Assembly (NCBI RefSeq): GCF_047663525.1
Contig: NC_092602.1
Coordinates: forward strand, 16,675,501-16,739,500
Direction of reading: 5' to 3'
DNA: 64,000 nucleotides
From: Anas platyrhynchos
Taxonomy: Eukaryota > Chordata > Aves > Anseriformes > Anatidae
Shown: piece by piece, positions 25,220 to 39,850 of the stretch
Layout: each line of letters begins with the position of its first letter
How positions within the stretch are numbered: the stretch's first letter is position 1
The notes under the pieces: generated by a model
What the model was told of the DNA's origin: nothing
The model's database searches: none
What the model saw: the letters and a program-made list of their open reading frames with translations, nothing else
Position numbers and translations under genes: made by a program

Positions 25220-28200
25220 ATTTAGTAGGTGCCATTAGTTGATGGGGTGACTCTCCAAAAAAGCCCTTCAATTTCTTCTTCAGCTCTCTGCTGGTTTTCT
25301 CTAGAATAAAAGAAGTCTTTTTCCAGTTGCTGGACTTTTACTTCATACTCTTTCAAGGTTTCTGCAATACCTTCACCATCTTGTTCTAGGGCAAGTAAAA
25401 CTAGTATGAGAATCAAATCTTCACTTCACTTCTCTGTGCCAAAATCAAGATGCCCAGCTAGAGAATGTCCTGTATTTTGCTGACACTCTGCTTTCAGGGT
25501 GTACATTTAAACTAGTATGACAGAGGAGCAAAAAGCCCATGCCAACCCCAATTCTCCATTTTAATAGGAGCATTTAGAGGATAAAGATCAAGGGGATTAC
25601 TATCTTTCACCTTTCCAATGTCAACAAATTGAATATAAAAATGTGACAATTCTGACCGTTTTTTAAAAATGGTCAGCTTTTTTCTTTTATACAAGCACCT
25701 TGTGTCTGTTCATCAGCATCCTACATGACATCAGAATTAGTAACAGCCAAAATGCTATCTTTCTACCTCATATCTTCTTTTTTCTTTCATATGAAACACA
25801 GTATTTCTCAACAGTGACTAAAGATAATATCTGCTGTACAATTCCCCTTGGAAAACAAACAAGCACCCTTGAAATGATGCAGTATCAACTGTAGTTTTTT
25901 CTCATGTTCTCTGTGTTGTAGCGTCAGCTGCCTGTCACACTGCAACTTGATGTGCTCAAGTGCAGATTCCAATTCACGTATTATATTTTCCTGGTCTATG
26001 ACCTTCATCTCCTGTTCTTCAGTCTGCAGTTGTAATTTACGTTCAGACTCTCGCAGGCCAACAATCTAAGACAATCTAATACACTTCTATCAAACCATTT
26101 CAACAAATGCTTTTACAGTTCTGCTTAATAGATGAATGGATACAAAAGCAATTGTCTGTATAAGCTGTAAGCTTATACTGGAAACAGATTTGCCTGCTGA
26201 CACGAGTTCACACTTCAGAATTGAGCTCTGTAGATTTTGATCACATGGACTAGTGGATTTTTTAATGCCCTGTGCAGAACTTAAACTGATACAAGAGTTT
26301 TTTTCCTGTTTCTGGAAAACTGCCAATTTGTGTACCACAGACAACTTGTTCACAAAATCACCCAAGGTTCACCCATGGGCAAAGAGAGACACCAAGTCCT
26401 AATGCATTTCTTTTTTATGTTTCCAGGTGTCATTACGATTCTTCAGTATATGGTGGTAAGCGCTTGTTTGCAGAAAGATTTTATAATGGATTTGGAAAAA
26501 AGAAATACTATCCTGAGGTTAATAAAGACTGCAGGTGGGAAGAATTTCAATACGACACCACTGTTTAAATATGTTGCTACTTGAGAAGTTAGCAGCATAA
26601 AGCAGTGGAAAGGAGCAAGGAAATTTCCAGAGTTGCAACACCTTTTAAGCTAATGACACCAAAACAAGATACAAACAAGTAATAGAAAAGCATCTTTTTT
26701 TATGTTGATGTCAAGATGCAAAATATCCAAATTAACAACAGATGTGAGTAACCTAAGCAGGCTTTCAAGGAAAGTGGATTAAATTGACTTTACTTCTTGA
26801 CACTATTTCATTTAACTATTTAGTGCAATAACAGGTAATAGGATAAAATATTGATCATTAGCCAAAGCAAACCTTGTTAAAGTATTTGAAGAGGATAGCT
26901 CTGAGCTCATCAGCAGACAAGGAAACTAGTTTTCCTATTGCATTATCCTCACTCTGTGAAAGGATCTGTGAAGAGGATCTAAGCAAGTACTGGCGACTCT
27001 GAATACTTTCATTCTTGTAATTAATAGCAGCCTCCAGGGCTTCAATTCCTTCTTCCAGCTGCAAAAGGACATGTTCTTCCTACACAGAAACACAGGAGTG
27101 AGATTGTAAAAAAAGTACAAAACAAACCTTTGTGTGCATAAGACATTAACTTCATTCTCAAAGGTGAATCTAAATTGAAGAGCAAGACTAACTAGTAGTA
27201 GTACAGAGAATGGAATGGGAAAAATAAGAGGAAGAGTACAAATCTAGAACCTGTTTGGAGCAAGCAGGAAATGTCTTGATATCCCTTCCACAGACCAGAG
27301 TTCAAACAAATGGTTCATCACCACAAAAGCCTACATTCTATTCTTCCTCCATTTTCCCCTCCCCACAATTTGATGACTTCTATTACTTTTTCAGTTGAAC
27401 TAGTTTTCTAATTAGCGATTAATGAACCAATCAGATCTGTAAGCAGTTTGGTGACCATTATCTGTGCAGGAAGGTGGCAGAAATTCATGCCCTGAAGTAT
27501 TGCAGAAGATTCTGTGGAGTGAAGCAAATAGGATTCTTTCTGGCATGCTATCAGCTCAGTAATAGGCCCCAACTGCTGCTTCTCAAGACCTAAAACAAAT
27601 CTGTGTATTTTACATCAATTTATTCAATCTTCAACTTAATTATACTGATCAATTCAAGTGTGTAACATCCACAGTATGGCTTATTTTCATTGTAACTATA
27701 TGGAGGCCTTCAGGTGAGGTTTGGTCTTTCACAAAAGCCTATGAAAAAAAAAATCAAGGGACATCACTATTAGAGTACTTCACCTTGTTCTATGTCCTGA
27801 TAGGAAAATAGCTGCCTAAGATAAATTGATGGACATCCTGTTTCATTATTTCTAATTATAGAATTGTTAGGCCAGCGACATTTGTCCGGACTCTAGCTAA
27901 AGTAAGTAAGTTCCTCTGAAAGTATATGTTGTTCACTGTTATGGAAGTAGTGCCATTATAGCAGTATTTTCATGTCGGCTGTTAACAAAAACACCCAACC
28001 TCAGTTCCTTGATTCTCTACTGTCTAATACTGGGAGACATTTTAGGTCATGATTGGAATACTTCATTATACAACATTGCCTAAAACTTTGATGTATCTCA
28101 GAGATAGTTACTTACTTCAGCTGACAACACTTTTCAGTTACCCTCTTTCAGTTTCTCATCCACACTATTTCTTCTTCTGAGTAGCTGATCCCTTTCCTTC

Positions 28201-31200
28201 TGAAGAACCTGAATTTTTTCCAGAATGTCTGTCTTATCTTCAGTAGTGCTGTCCTGAAGCTGCATACCTTTATCACACAATTCCTGGTCCAGCATACTTA
28301 AGCGAGTAGACAATTTCATACTATCTTTGTTTAAAGCCTTTAAAAAAAGAAAAAAAAGAGAGAGAGAGAGAGAAAGAAATAAGAGGAAGAATGAAAGAAA
28401 CCGTAAATATAAAACTCCTTCCCCATAAACATGTACATGAGACTGTCGCATCCTAAAGTGGAAGACCTGTCTACTTCTTGTAAAGGGACGCCATTTAGGC
28501 TAAGTAGACAGCTACCATAAAATTTACTATTTAATCAAAAGATGAAAGAAAACAAAGAAAAGCAATGTGCAGTTTTCTACATATCTTACATGAGTTAGTC
28601 ATTACGGTGACAATGACATTTCAATTTCTGTTTCTCAGTAGCCAAAGTAAATAATACAGAATGTTTCTCTGCCATGTTCTCTACTTTGCAGGCATTGAGC
28701 AATTTTTTAGATATTGTTATTTAATGTGCTGCAATAACAGAACTTTGGAAGTCAGATTTTGTTTTGTTGTTAGAATTTCGGGGATATCATGTAAATAAAG
28801 GTTATTACATTCTATTATTCATGTTTAAAATGTTCATTTGATCAAGCCACACAATAATGTAATGGCAGCGCTAGAGATACAAGTCGCATGGCTTAAACCT
28901 CTTCTGTTATCCGGCTGCCCTCCTCCCATAGTCTTTTCAGGCAGCTCTACAATTGTGTTAAATTTCTTTCTTTCTTTCTTTCTTTTTTTTCTTAAATCAC
29001 CTGGCTAGATCTCAGTTTCTTGATTTCTAGGAGGCTCTTCTCTTGCAATAATGCTTCTTTTTTAGCTACAATGGCTTCTCTTTTCTTTAAATCTTCTTCT
29101 AGTTCCGCTAACTGTTGGTGCTGTTGAAGAATTCTTTCCATTTCTTCATCCAGCCATTTCTTTTGCTCTTCTAACTTCTACAATTTAAACAGAGATCCAG
29201 AGAGCATTAACGAGGACTATTTGGGTCAGAATTTTATGACTATGTTTTTCCTCTTTTAGAGTAACTGATAAAACGTGAGAAATCAACATTTCAATTCTTA
29301 ACATTAAGTGTTCAACAGAATCCTGATTCAGGATAATACAGAAATAGGACTGACTTAAGGAGAGGCTCAGCAATGTTATATTACTACATCTTATGCAAAC
29401 AATTTTATCAGATGCTTTTAAGGAAATGTATTATTTTCCTAAAAACAGTTATAGAAATAGATGTCATATATAGAATGACAACAACTAAGTTTGAAAGGTA
29501 CCACAAGAAATCAGCTAGCCCATCCTCATTGCATGATTCTTGCCCAAGACCAAGATTTGTGGAAAAACACATCGTGATGAGAAACTGTGATGCTGAAAGA
29601 AAGAAAAAATGGGAGTTCTGATCCTGCTAGCAGAGTCTATTATAAGTCTCTTCTGAAGCAATGGTTTATCAGTGGGCATATTGCTGGTATGGCTAAGAAG
29701 TTGCTTTTATTTCGTTTTTTAAATTGATTTTCACCTCTAAAGACTTTGGTTAACTCATGAAACTCTCATGTTCCAATGTCTAGTTCTGAAATCATGCAGG
29801 TAGCACTGTTGCACAGGAAACCTACTATTCTAACACTGTCATGAACAACCAAAACCATAGCCGTCTGTCATATTTGTCAGATGGGAAAAGAAATAAACAA
29901 ACAAACCGTGCAACATTTATAACAGAGCTCATCAGAATCACCTTCAAGCCTACCAGACAACCAAACTCGTTGAATTTCCAGCTATCTGAATTACTTCCTT
30001 TGACAAGTCATAGAAAAAACAAAGACATTACAGCCCTCTCCTTTCGTTCATTCAAAACCAGTTAAAGAGCTTCTTGACTTGTCTCAGTTTTTGCTACAAA
30101 AAAAAAAAAAAAAAAAAAAAAAAAAACAATTTAAAAAAAAAACAGGGGAGGGAGGACAGAATACTCTTCTTCCAAACGCTTTACAAAGATGACACGGGGT
30201 GAATAAAGACACCTTTCTTTTCAGTGTCCACACAGATTTGGAATAGATTAGCTACCTCTGATTTCTGTAAAGTCCACACCGAGTTATTTTTCTTCTTTTT
30301 AAATGCAGCAATCTCTCTGTCTTTAAGAATCTTCTGTTGCTGTTCCATCTTAAGCTGAAGTTCCTCTAAACAAAAACAAACAAAACTTTCTTTCTGCCTC
30401 AGTCAGTGTGTTTTTCAAACACATTTAATGACAGAATCTACACAATCATGAAATCAGAAATATTGAACTAATTTACATGCAAAATTGCAACTCAGGGCTA
30501 GACATCACATAATAACATTCAAAAAAATAGCTGAAGAGAAAGGAAGAATGAAGATTTCTGTGAAAATACTTATACACAATTTCTTCAGTGTCAAGTAAGC
30601 AATTACTTAAAAGGACAAAATCTGGTAGTATAGTACATTGCCTTTGGGAAAACAAAGGTCAAACTGGTTGATCTTATTCTTTGTCATAAGGAAACAGAAA
30701 GAATCCTACTTTAATTTGTAGCTGGTCCCGCTGAAGCTCTGCTTCTAGTTGCTTCTTTTTTTTCACTCTCCTCACGCAGTCTTTTCTCTAGCAGGGTCTG
30801 CTGATGCTTCATCTGAGCCACGTTCTGTTCAAGTTCTATTGCTCGTTTTTCACTTTGGTTAGATAGAGAAGCCAGATTCTTAGTGTCTTGCTTCTTCTTC
30901 TGTAAGGCCTGAATGTTCATGGAAAATTTCAGCTTAACAACAGGAAAACTTAAAACTAAAACCCGACTCAGGTTAATTCTCTATTTCACTGAGTTAGGAC
31001 AGTGAGCAAGACTTGCTACATTTTGCCACAACAATCACACATTATCTCTAAGGTCTCTGAGCCTTCGTAAAATCATCAAAGACAGAACTATCTAACTACT
31101 TAGTTGTTAAATAGTAGTGGGTATAACTGTGTGAAGGTTCTCATTGGCTACTTCAATCCAACTAGCTTCAATTGTGTGAAGCTGGTGAGAGTTTCACAAG

Positions 31201-34200
31201 CAGAGTGTACGGATGATAGTGTCTCAGGTGATGCTGAGACAGGAATTTGCAAATCCTAATGGTCATATTGGAAATACCTGCACTTTCAGCTTAGCTGCAT
31301 CCATCTTCTTTCAGAACTCTCTTTGCAGCTTGGCTTTCTCAGGAAGCTCTCTCAGCTCCTTATTCTCCAGCTCCTGAAGCTGTTTTTGAGTTTCGGCCAG
31401 TTCCATTTTGGCCTGCTCGGATTCTTGCTCCGGTTTAGTTATCTTCAAAGAATATTGCCTGCTTACACACTCTGCATCCTTACCTTAAAGACATCATATC
31501 CAAATAGTTTTAAAACAGCAAGCTAATAATTTGCAATGTATCACTTAAACCTGTAATTGAATCGTTACTTACTTCATCCTGATTAAACCAAAAATTTCTG
31601 AGACATTTTCCAAACCTAAACAAACAGCTCCCTTATAACACTGAAATATAGATGAACAAAGGAATTTTAAATCTGAACTCTTCATAAACCATCTGATGTC
31701 ACCAAAGAAAGTAACACCTGAGTGCCACATCAAGTGAAAATTTTCTGCCTACTGCAGTCCTTGACAAAATAGCTTGCCTGTATTATTATGTTTTTTGTTG
31801 TTTGTTTGTATGTTTGTTTGTTTGTTCCCCAGAAGAATATGCTACATATTTCTCAGCTTTCAACTTGGTAATCAGCAAAAAACTCTCGATTGTGTTTCTA
31901 CTGATTTGCCCTGTTCGGGCAATCTGATTTGCTCTGTTTGGGATTCCGTAAGTACTGTTACTGGGGGTGCACAATGTTTCTCAATGCCAAAAGACTGCCT
32001 CAGGAGAATATGTACACACTAGAAGAGTGTGATTGAAACAGGTAAGCACAGATCTTTAGGGTCATCACAATGATAAGTTTCTGGCAAGCATATATGTATC
32101 AGGACAGGTGTGTAATGATATAGGCTAACAGGGACACTGACCTTTTCCCTCATCCACTTCTGACTCCTGCTTCTCTACTGCTATGATGGCAATGCAAGCA
32201 TTCCCAGCACAGTGTCGTATCTTCTCTCCTATCCCAGACACTGGGTGACAAACACATGTCCATGAAGAGATCAGTTGCACTAAGCGTACATGAAAAATTA
32301 CACTATAGGTGGATAAACACAATAAGCTACAAAACACAAAAAAATATTTAACAAACAAATCTGCAGATCACAGCTGAGTAGGACACAATAAAAATTTGCA
32401 GCCTTCAATGCACTCATAGCAAGTAATTCATAGAAGTTAGGAAACTGTAAGTTACCAGAAGTATTCCCGCAGAAGAAAATTACCCAAAAACTAAGATATG
32501 CAGGTCTTCAGAAGTTTTGTGTCTTTTTTCTTGCTTATTTCTGAATGTCTTCATTTCAATTTTTCAGTCACTTACCTGTTCTTACTAATTCCTTAATAAG
32601 TTCTTCTTTCATTTTGATGTTAAGTGCAAGTTCTCCCATTTTTTGCTTGGCCTCAGTGAGTCTCAACTCTGAATTCTTTAACTTCTGCATGTTAAAAACA
32701 TGACTTTTCTGGAGGCAGTCGATTTCTTCACCTTGAAAGAAAACAAAACAATGTGGAGACCAAAAAAAAAAGGAATAAAAAAGGAATAAAAGGAATACAC
32801 TCTTTAGCCAAAAGACAGTGATCTGAAATATAGTATGTATAGAATTCTTACAAATGAAGCGAAAGAGCCAAAAGGAGAGAGTATTGCAAAGAGTCTTTTC
32901 CCTGCCGTCTAAATATGGAAATGACAGCATGCATTAGCATTTCAAGAATGCTAATGAATGCTAATCTGAGAGAGAAAAAACATATTTAATTTAAGCATTT
33001 TCAGTGCATCTCTGATGAAATAATAGCATGTTTCCTTTTCTTGAACTAGTACTAGATTTGTAGGTCAAGTGCTTTCTCGCTAGTAAGTAGTACTCAAACA
33101 TTAAGGTCACTGATGTCAATTTCAGAAAAGGGAAAAGGAAAATAATTAAAAAATAAATTTATGTTGAGCTATAATGAAAAAAGTATTTGTAGCAAATAAA
33201 GACATTTTGATGAGAAAAATAATTACATGTGATAAAGACATTATTGCATATTCTAGTATTATATCTAACACAATTTACTCTCATGACTTCCATTTTACCT
33301 GTGGCTGTATCAGTCTGTGGCACAGATTTGTCACATAAGCTGGACTTGTCAACTTGACATTTCATGTCACTTTGCTCAAAGGGAAAGCACAGAGAAGCCT
33401 GTTTTCGTGTCCATTTTTGGTTTATTGAATGCCTAAGAAAGAATGGAAAACATGATACATTCTAAACACAAAGGGATTTTTTTTTCTTTTAACTTTATAT
33501 AAAGTACATGATATTAAAGAGAAGAGTGCCAAACTGAGAAAGCTTACATAAGCATTTGCACCTTCTTCTTCCCATGCTTGATCTTGTTGGATGATGTCCC
33601 CAAAAAAAAGATCATGCAATCTTTATCGCATCAAAAAAATGTGGTTTTTAAACTAGTTTCATAATATGCCTAGTTGGTCCTGCAAATTTATTTTAAGTAG
33701 TATCACAAATGGCCTCACATTACAGTAGGATTAGGCAGTAATATTGTATTTGCTATATATTTATCTGTAACAAAAGTTAAAGAAAAAATTACCTAAATGA
33801 GAAAAAAAAAATAAATTACTTTTGACTGTCTGTATTTTCTTTCTCTTCATCACTCTGATAGAGAGGTGGCAGTGAAGGACTTCATCTTGATCTTCTATGT
33901 AGCTCAGTATCATCTGGCTACGAGCACGGAATCCTGCCATCATCCGAGCCAGGGAAAAAGCAGGGGGACTGGTATACACCTGCCAAAAAGCACCAAAAAA
34001 ACACTTGGAATAGTTCAGTAATTCTTTATTGATATTCCAATAGTATTTCAGTTTAAAAGTCTTTCACTACCTGACCTTGTATGCAGAATTGCAGGTGTTT
34101 AAATAATATTTCTGAGTACCTGTGTACCAGAAGGTTTTGCAAGAGAAGGTTCTGCTTAGAACACTTGTCCCAAGTGCAAAAGAAGGTACTGTTACCAACT

Positions 34201-34347
34201 TATTACCCAAAATGTTCAGTTTATCAGTACAGAATAATCATTCATTTTGGGAATGCTTCCTATCTGAACTGTTAAACATTGCACAAAAAGATCACTAAAG
34301 ACTACAGCTTTATGACTGTGATAAATTCTGTGTTTTAAGTCAATTTG

Positions 34348-34455
34348 TATGGGGCTTTGAGCAACCTGATCTAGTGAAAGGTGTCTCTGTCCATGGCAGA
34401 GTTGGACTAGATGATTTTTAAAGGTCCCTTCAAACTCCAGCCATTCTGGGATTCA
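34348..34455 (+). mobile_element. CR1 3' end fragment in KIF27 intron
   Basis: Contains the typical CR1 tail on the plus strand: GCAACCTGATCTAGTGAAAG, GTTGGACTAGATGATTTTTA and AAACTCCAGCCATTCTGGGA. It is short and diverged, in the orientation opposite to the KIF27 exons. Confidence 0.8.
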
Positions 34456-34864
34456 AAATGTAAACCCATAGATTTTGGACAACTGGGACATAGCGTGTGT
34501 CGCAAGACATTCGAAAGTACTTTTTCAGTCTTCAATGCTAAAATGCTTCAAAGCCAAACAGCAGCTGACAATAGGTCACCATAATTTGTCACGCCCAATA
34601 GAATTATTGAACGATAACTGTTAAAAAAAATGTAATGCTTAGGTAGACCTTACCTTTCGTGTCTCTGTCCCTGAAGATGGGTAAAGGGAGTGTAGCAGAC
34701 TCTTTGTGAGTGGGACACTGTATGGCCTTCTTGCAGATGCCGTAACAGCAGGCCCATCTCCACAAGCACTTGAGAAGTCCCAAGTTTTCACAACCATAAA
34801 CTTCTCTAATTTTTCTTTTAGCTGATCAATAAGGATTTGCTGTTCCACCATTTTTTCATTCTCA

Positions 34865-34908
34865 TATGAAAAAAACAAAAACAAAAACAAAAACAAAAAC
34901 AAAAACGG
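34865..34908. repeat. (AAAAC)n microsatellite abutting a KIF27 acceptor
   Basis: About seven AAAAAC/AAAAC units. On the minus strand this reads as (GTTTTT)n and forms the pyrimidine-rich tract immediately upstream of the acceptor of the exon at 34654-34860. Confidence 0.85.
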
Positions 34909-34999
34909 TTGCTGATCATCAGGTTTGCATCATACCTTTCTAAATTCATTATAAAGGTCAGTCTTCTTGTATATCATTCACCAACTCTAAATTCTTCTG

Positions 35000-37220
35000 C
35001 AGTGCACAGGCAAATTCTGCAACAAACTGAAAATTCTCTGGCATGACAGGTAGAATCTTACCTCTCCCCAAACTCCAATCATTTTTTTTTTGAGACATTT
35101 TTGTCTCTAAAGGACCTGTCCTATATAAATTATGTCAGCTAGATTTAGACATCTAGTGAGAAGTAGATGACATATTTATCAGCCCTTGCTTGCCTTATTT
35201 GTGTGTTCATGGATAAATAAAACGGTAATTCAAGAAAAATGTTCAAATGAAGCACATGGTCTGAGTTTAAAGAATGAAATGTACATACATGTAGGCTTCC
35301 TCTTCCTCTTGGAGTGGTCCAACTTGAAAGATTATTTTTATTAATTAACATTCATAAAATTGGACGTGACCCCAGGATCCCCTGTATCAACCGTTACTTT
35401 CTTTTCTACCCAGCCTCAAATTTGTCGGTAATGCTAGTTTGAAGAACTTACTTGCCTTTCCTACAGCAATCTCTGTGCATTGTTCAAAATTACATATCTT
35501 CACTGAACTGATTTATCCATAAGGCCAAGACCATACAATTTTCAGTCTTCTCTGTTCCTTTCAGAATACATCGAAAATCTTGCCTACCAACAGGAAATTT
35601 GAATAACAGCTAGAGATAGTTAACTAAAGTATGCATTCTCCTACTTTGAATCATATATTTTTTATTTATTCTTTTTTTCTCATCTTCTTAGACTGCAAGT
35701 CCTTTCCCCATACATAGACAATGCCCCACAAATTGACATTTTGTTGGAATACAATACATAATATTTCTGTGTCATAGCAAAAAGAATATATATGTCAATA
35801 CCATACATTTTATGATTGTGGAAGTAGTAATGGGCAACTCCACCTTACAACTTTTTTTTTTTTTTAATCCCTATAAGACTCTGTCCCTTATGCCCTTGTA
35901 CATACAACCCCATAGTGCATAACCTGTTACATAAATACATGGGTACAAACATTTACATGCTACTTTTACAGTTCTTATTCTATCATGTATCATTGAAACG
36001 ACACTTTCCTGTGCATACAACTTTAAGCCATTTGACACAAGCATTTGATTTAATTATTATACTGATTTTTCTGTTTTTAAGTAAAAGTGAGAGCTGCGAT
36101 CTTTTGCCTACAGTACAACTGTTTCTGTTCATAACATCTGCCTCGTATCCTCCATAGGATACAATTATAAGCATAATCGTATATAAGCATCTATGTGTAT
36201 TAGAAGCATGGATTGTTTCAGTCTAATAAGCTGACAATATGCAGTATGGGTTAAAAAAGGAAAACACACAAAAAAAGCCTATCCAGAGATGACAGAACAG
36301 AAAAAAAGTTACAGAGGGAAGGAAAAGATGGTGACCAGTGTACTTACCTTTCATTCATTGACTCTCCCCAAGCCATCAGCAAAGAAGAGGAAAAAGGAGG
36401 ATAAGGAGGAAAAGGAGAGTAAGGAGGAAAAGGAGAATAAGGAGAATAAGGAGAATAAGGAAAAAAAGGAGAAAAAGGAGAAGAGTACTAACTAGCCATG
36501 TTTATGCTGTTCCCTTTAAAAAAGGTCAGATCTATCATCCTATAAAGTTAGATCTATCAACTATCCTATATATGGTCTCCTGGATCTTGAAATGCTATTC
36601 ACTTACTACCCATTACAATTTCATTAGCATATACAAGATCTAGAGAGGGAAGGAGGCAAGCAGTGTTTCCACTGTGTCACTCAGCTTCTTGTAATAGTAA
36701 ACTCTCAGAATACTAGGATGAAATTCTGTCTTAAAAAGTCAAAAGGCAACAATACTTTACTCTCACACTGAATAAAGATATAACAAAGCATGTTTCTACA
36801 CAGCCTTTCAATTAAAGCATTCTGTAGGAACTTGATGGTCTTTTTGAGATTCTAAACAATCTTTTAAAGCCTTTCAAGTCCTAAATCATGAATCGTCCTG
36901 AAACAACTTAGCAACAACACAGATCTGGAGGAAGGCAGGAAGCAAAGAGAGGGTGAATGAATCACTTAATATCATACAGGAAGGCTGTGGCAGTTAGGCT
37001 GATACACAAACTTCAGGAATCACAGTACTGTGATTCACCCACTAGATGATCTCAGCTCATTAGGGAATACAGCTCTAATTCAAACAAGGTGCTTGTAAGA
37101 CTGGTAGGTGTTTACATCCAAAAAAATTCTGAAGGATCTGTCTTGAAATCATGAGTACATTCCTATAGTGGACGGATGGTTTGATATAGATATATGTAAT
37201 ATATGCCAGAGGAAAAATAC
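35000..37220. other. KIF27 intron with a purine-rich tract
   Basis: Intronic sequence. At 36385-36485 the plus strand is an imperfect GGAGAATAA/GGAGGAAAA tandem that opens a Lys/Glu-rich frame, clearly repeat-derived. Nothing else is recognised. Confidence 0.6.
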
Positions 37221-37514
37221 CTGTAATCTATGTCTTTCTTCAGCCTTCTTTAAAGATTCCAGTTGCTCTTCATTTTCCTGTATTAATGTCTTTATCTGAT
37301 TCTGCAATATCTTCAATTCATGATCCTTCTGGCTGAATACTTCTTCATCCATAGCTAGAGCCTGCTAGATAATAAAAGGAAAATTCAGCCAGTGGAAAAG
37401 CAGGCATTGTTATTCTTGAAGTTGGAAAATTAAATACATACATACATTTATTTGTTGTTCAAAGATGTGAGTAGAACTGCAAAGTTGTGACGTATATATG
37501 GCAAATTCTCCCAC

Positions 37515-38990
37515 CATGGAATCACAGAACAGCTGAGGCTGGAAAGGACCTCTGGAGGTCACCTGGTTTAACCCCTGGCTCAAGCAAGGCCACCTTGAGC
37601 AGGTTGCCCAGGACCATGTCCAGGTGGCTTTTGCAGGTCTCAGAGGATGACTCCACTTCTTTGGGCAACTTGTTCCAGTGCACAGCCACGGCCACCACAC
37701 AGTACACAAGTGCTTCCAGATGTTTGCCTAGAAGCTCTTGTGTTCCAGTATATGCCCACTGCCTTTTGTCCTGGCTGCACGTTCACTGCACCTTCCCTTC
37801 AGGTATTTGTAAGACATTGCTAAAATCCCCCACTGAGCCTCCTCTTCTCCAAACTGAACAGTCCCATCTCTCTCAGCCTTTCCTCATTGGAGAGGTGCTC
37901 CAGTCCCTTAAGCATCTTTGTGGCCCTCTGCTGCACTTTTTCCATTATGTCCCTGAATCTCTTGCATGGGGGAGCCCGGAACTGAACAGAATCAAGCAGA
38001 ATGCAGTAGAGAAGTTGGAAAGGACCTACAAAGATCATCAAGTCCAACTGGCTGACCACTTCAGGACTAACCTAAAGTTACAGCATGTTATTGCGGGCAG
38101 TGCCCAAACGCCTCCTGAATACTGACAGGCATGGGGCACCAAACAGCTCACTAGGAAGCCGGTGCCAGTGTCTGACCATCCTCATGGTACAGAAATTTTC
38201 CCTGATGTCCAGCGTGAACTGGACATCCCCCACAGCTTTGTGCCATTCCCATGCATTCTTCCCTCAGTTACCAGCAGCACAGACCAGCACCTTCCCTCCT
38301 CAGCAAGTTGCTGAGAGCCATGAGGTCGCCTCTTGGCCTCCTATTCTTCAGACTGGACAACACAAGTGTTCTCAGTCTCTCCTCATAGGACCTGCCTTCC
38401 AGCCCTTCTACCAGCTTTGTTGCCTTCCTCTTCACACTTTCAATTATCTTCACATCCTTTTTCAACTGGGGTGCCCCTGAGCACACGATACTCAAGGTGA
38501 GGCCACATCAATGCTAAATATGGTGGGAGACTCCTCTTTTGACTGGCTGCCTATGCTGTGTATAACGCACCACAAAATACAGTTTGCAACTGCAACTGGA
38601 CACACTACTCCAGCTGTGGCCTCACTGAGCGGAAGGATCACATCTGTTGACCTGTTAGTGACACTTTGCCTAGTGCAGCCAACAAAACCACTAGCCTTCT
38701 TAGGAGGAAGGGCACATGGCTGACTCATGTTCAACTTGGTGGCCACCAGGATGCCCAGCTCCTTTTCTGCAGGGCTGCTTTCCAGCAGGGTGGCCCCCGG
38801 CATGCACTAGTGCCTGCAGTTGTTCCTCTTCAGGTGCAGGACTCTGAACTTGCCCTTGCTGAACTTCATGAGGTTCTTGTCAGCCCACCTTTCTAGGCTG
38901 TCAAGGTCCCTGTGGCTATGGCAGCATGGCCCTCTGGGGAATCAGCTGCTCCCTTCAAAAGTGGTTTCCACCAGTCGTTTCTTTACTTCT
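37515..38990 (-). mobile_element. Composite of old CR1 fragments
   Basis: At least two CR1 3' portions lie on the minus strand. The first begins at 37519 (GGAATCACAGAACAGCTGAGG) and runs to about 37990. The second begins near 38015 (GTTGGAAAGGACCTACAAAG) and extends through RT-proximal 3' ORF2 sequence to about 38990. Remnant peptides such as [20 protein letters not shown] and [22 protein letters not shown] strings are broken by stops and frameshifts, so both are old. They lie in the intron between KIF27 exons 3 and 4. Confidence 0.88.
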
Positions 38991-39850
38991 GTTTCTCATC
39001 TATTGATTTTGTTTTGACAAGTTTCTTTCTCCCAAAGGAAATAATGGACCCATAACCAACACTACCTTACAAAGTGGGTATTTAAATCCAATTACTTTCT
39101 TCGGTGTGCTGTGAGATTTGGCTGTAAAATCTCAGCATCAATCATAATATTAATACACTTCTCAAACAAAAAAATAAGGATGGCCCTCCTCATTTTTCAT
39201 CTCAAAGAAGAGCCTAAAGATTAAAGAAATTATAATGTTATTTTTTTTCAGATGTTTTTCTGGGCAAGTGATCCAATAGTGATTGAAGGTTACTTCCAAA
39301 TGTAGTTGGCCTTCCAGAAAACCTTTAGGAGCCAAATGCAAAGTATAGACACACTATGTCTTACCATTCTAAAGACAGATACTTCTGTACAACTGTATCT
39401 TTTCTGTACAACCTATATCTTTCAAGTAAATACAACTCTTAAGAGCTGCTCAAGAGCCTTTATTGCCCTGTTTATTTTAGCATCTCCCTAACCATCTCCT
39501 CCGAGCTGTGGATGGCATGCTTACCTGGGTATCTTTCAGTTTAAACCCAGCTCTTACACTGTTTTGAACCTGGGAAGCAGAGCTTTACAATAAGCCAGAG
39601 AAAAAAAATGAAGAATAAATAACAGAGCTGTAATTTAGGATGATGAGAACCAAGAAAAGCCAGAATTTGTGTATGCGATTGCGAGGTAACAATCTACAGG
39701 CTTACCAGAATTCAGTGTGAAAAATGAAAATAGGTTGATTTTATAAAATTCTAACTTGTTGGAACTCTATCTCCTCCTCCTACGAGACAGACACATTAGC
39801 TTTCCTGATTTGTTCATAGGTACCTAAACAATCAACTTAGAATGAAATAC

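Noticed and set aside
33541..33619. Open segment GDIIQQDQAWEEEGANAY ahead of a GTAAGC donor
   Set aside because: Lies between KIF27 exons without counterpart in human KIF27 and without a convincing acceptor.
36289..36495. Lys/Glu-rich plus-strand frame
   Set aside because: Translation of an AGGAGAATA-type purine repeat inside a KIF27 intron.
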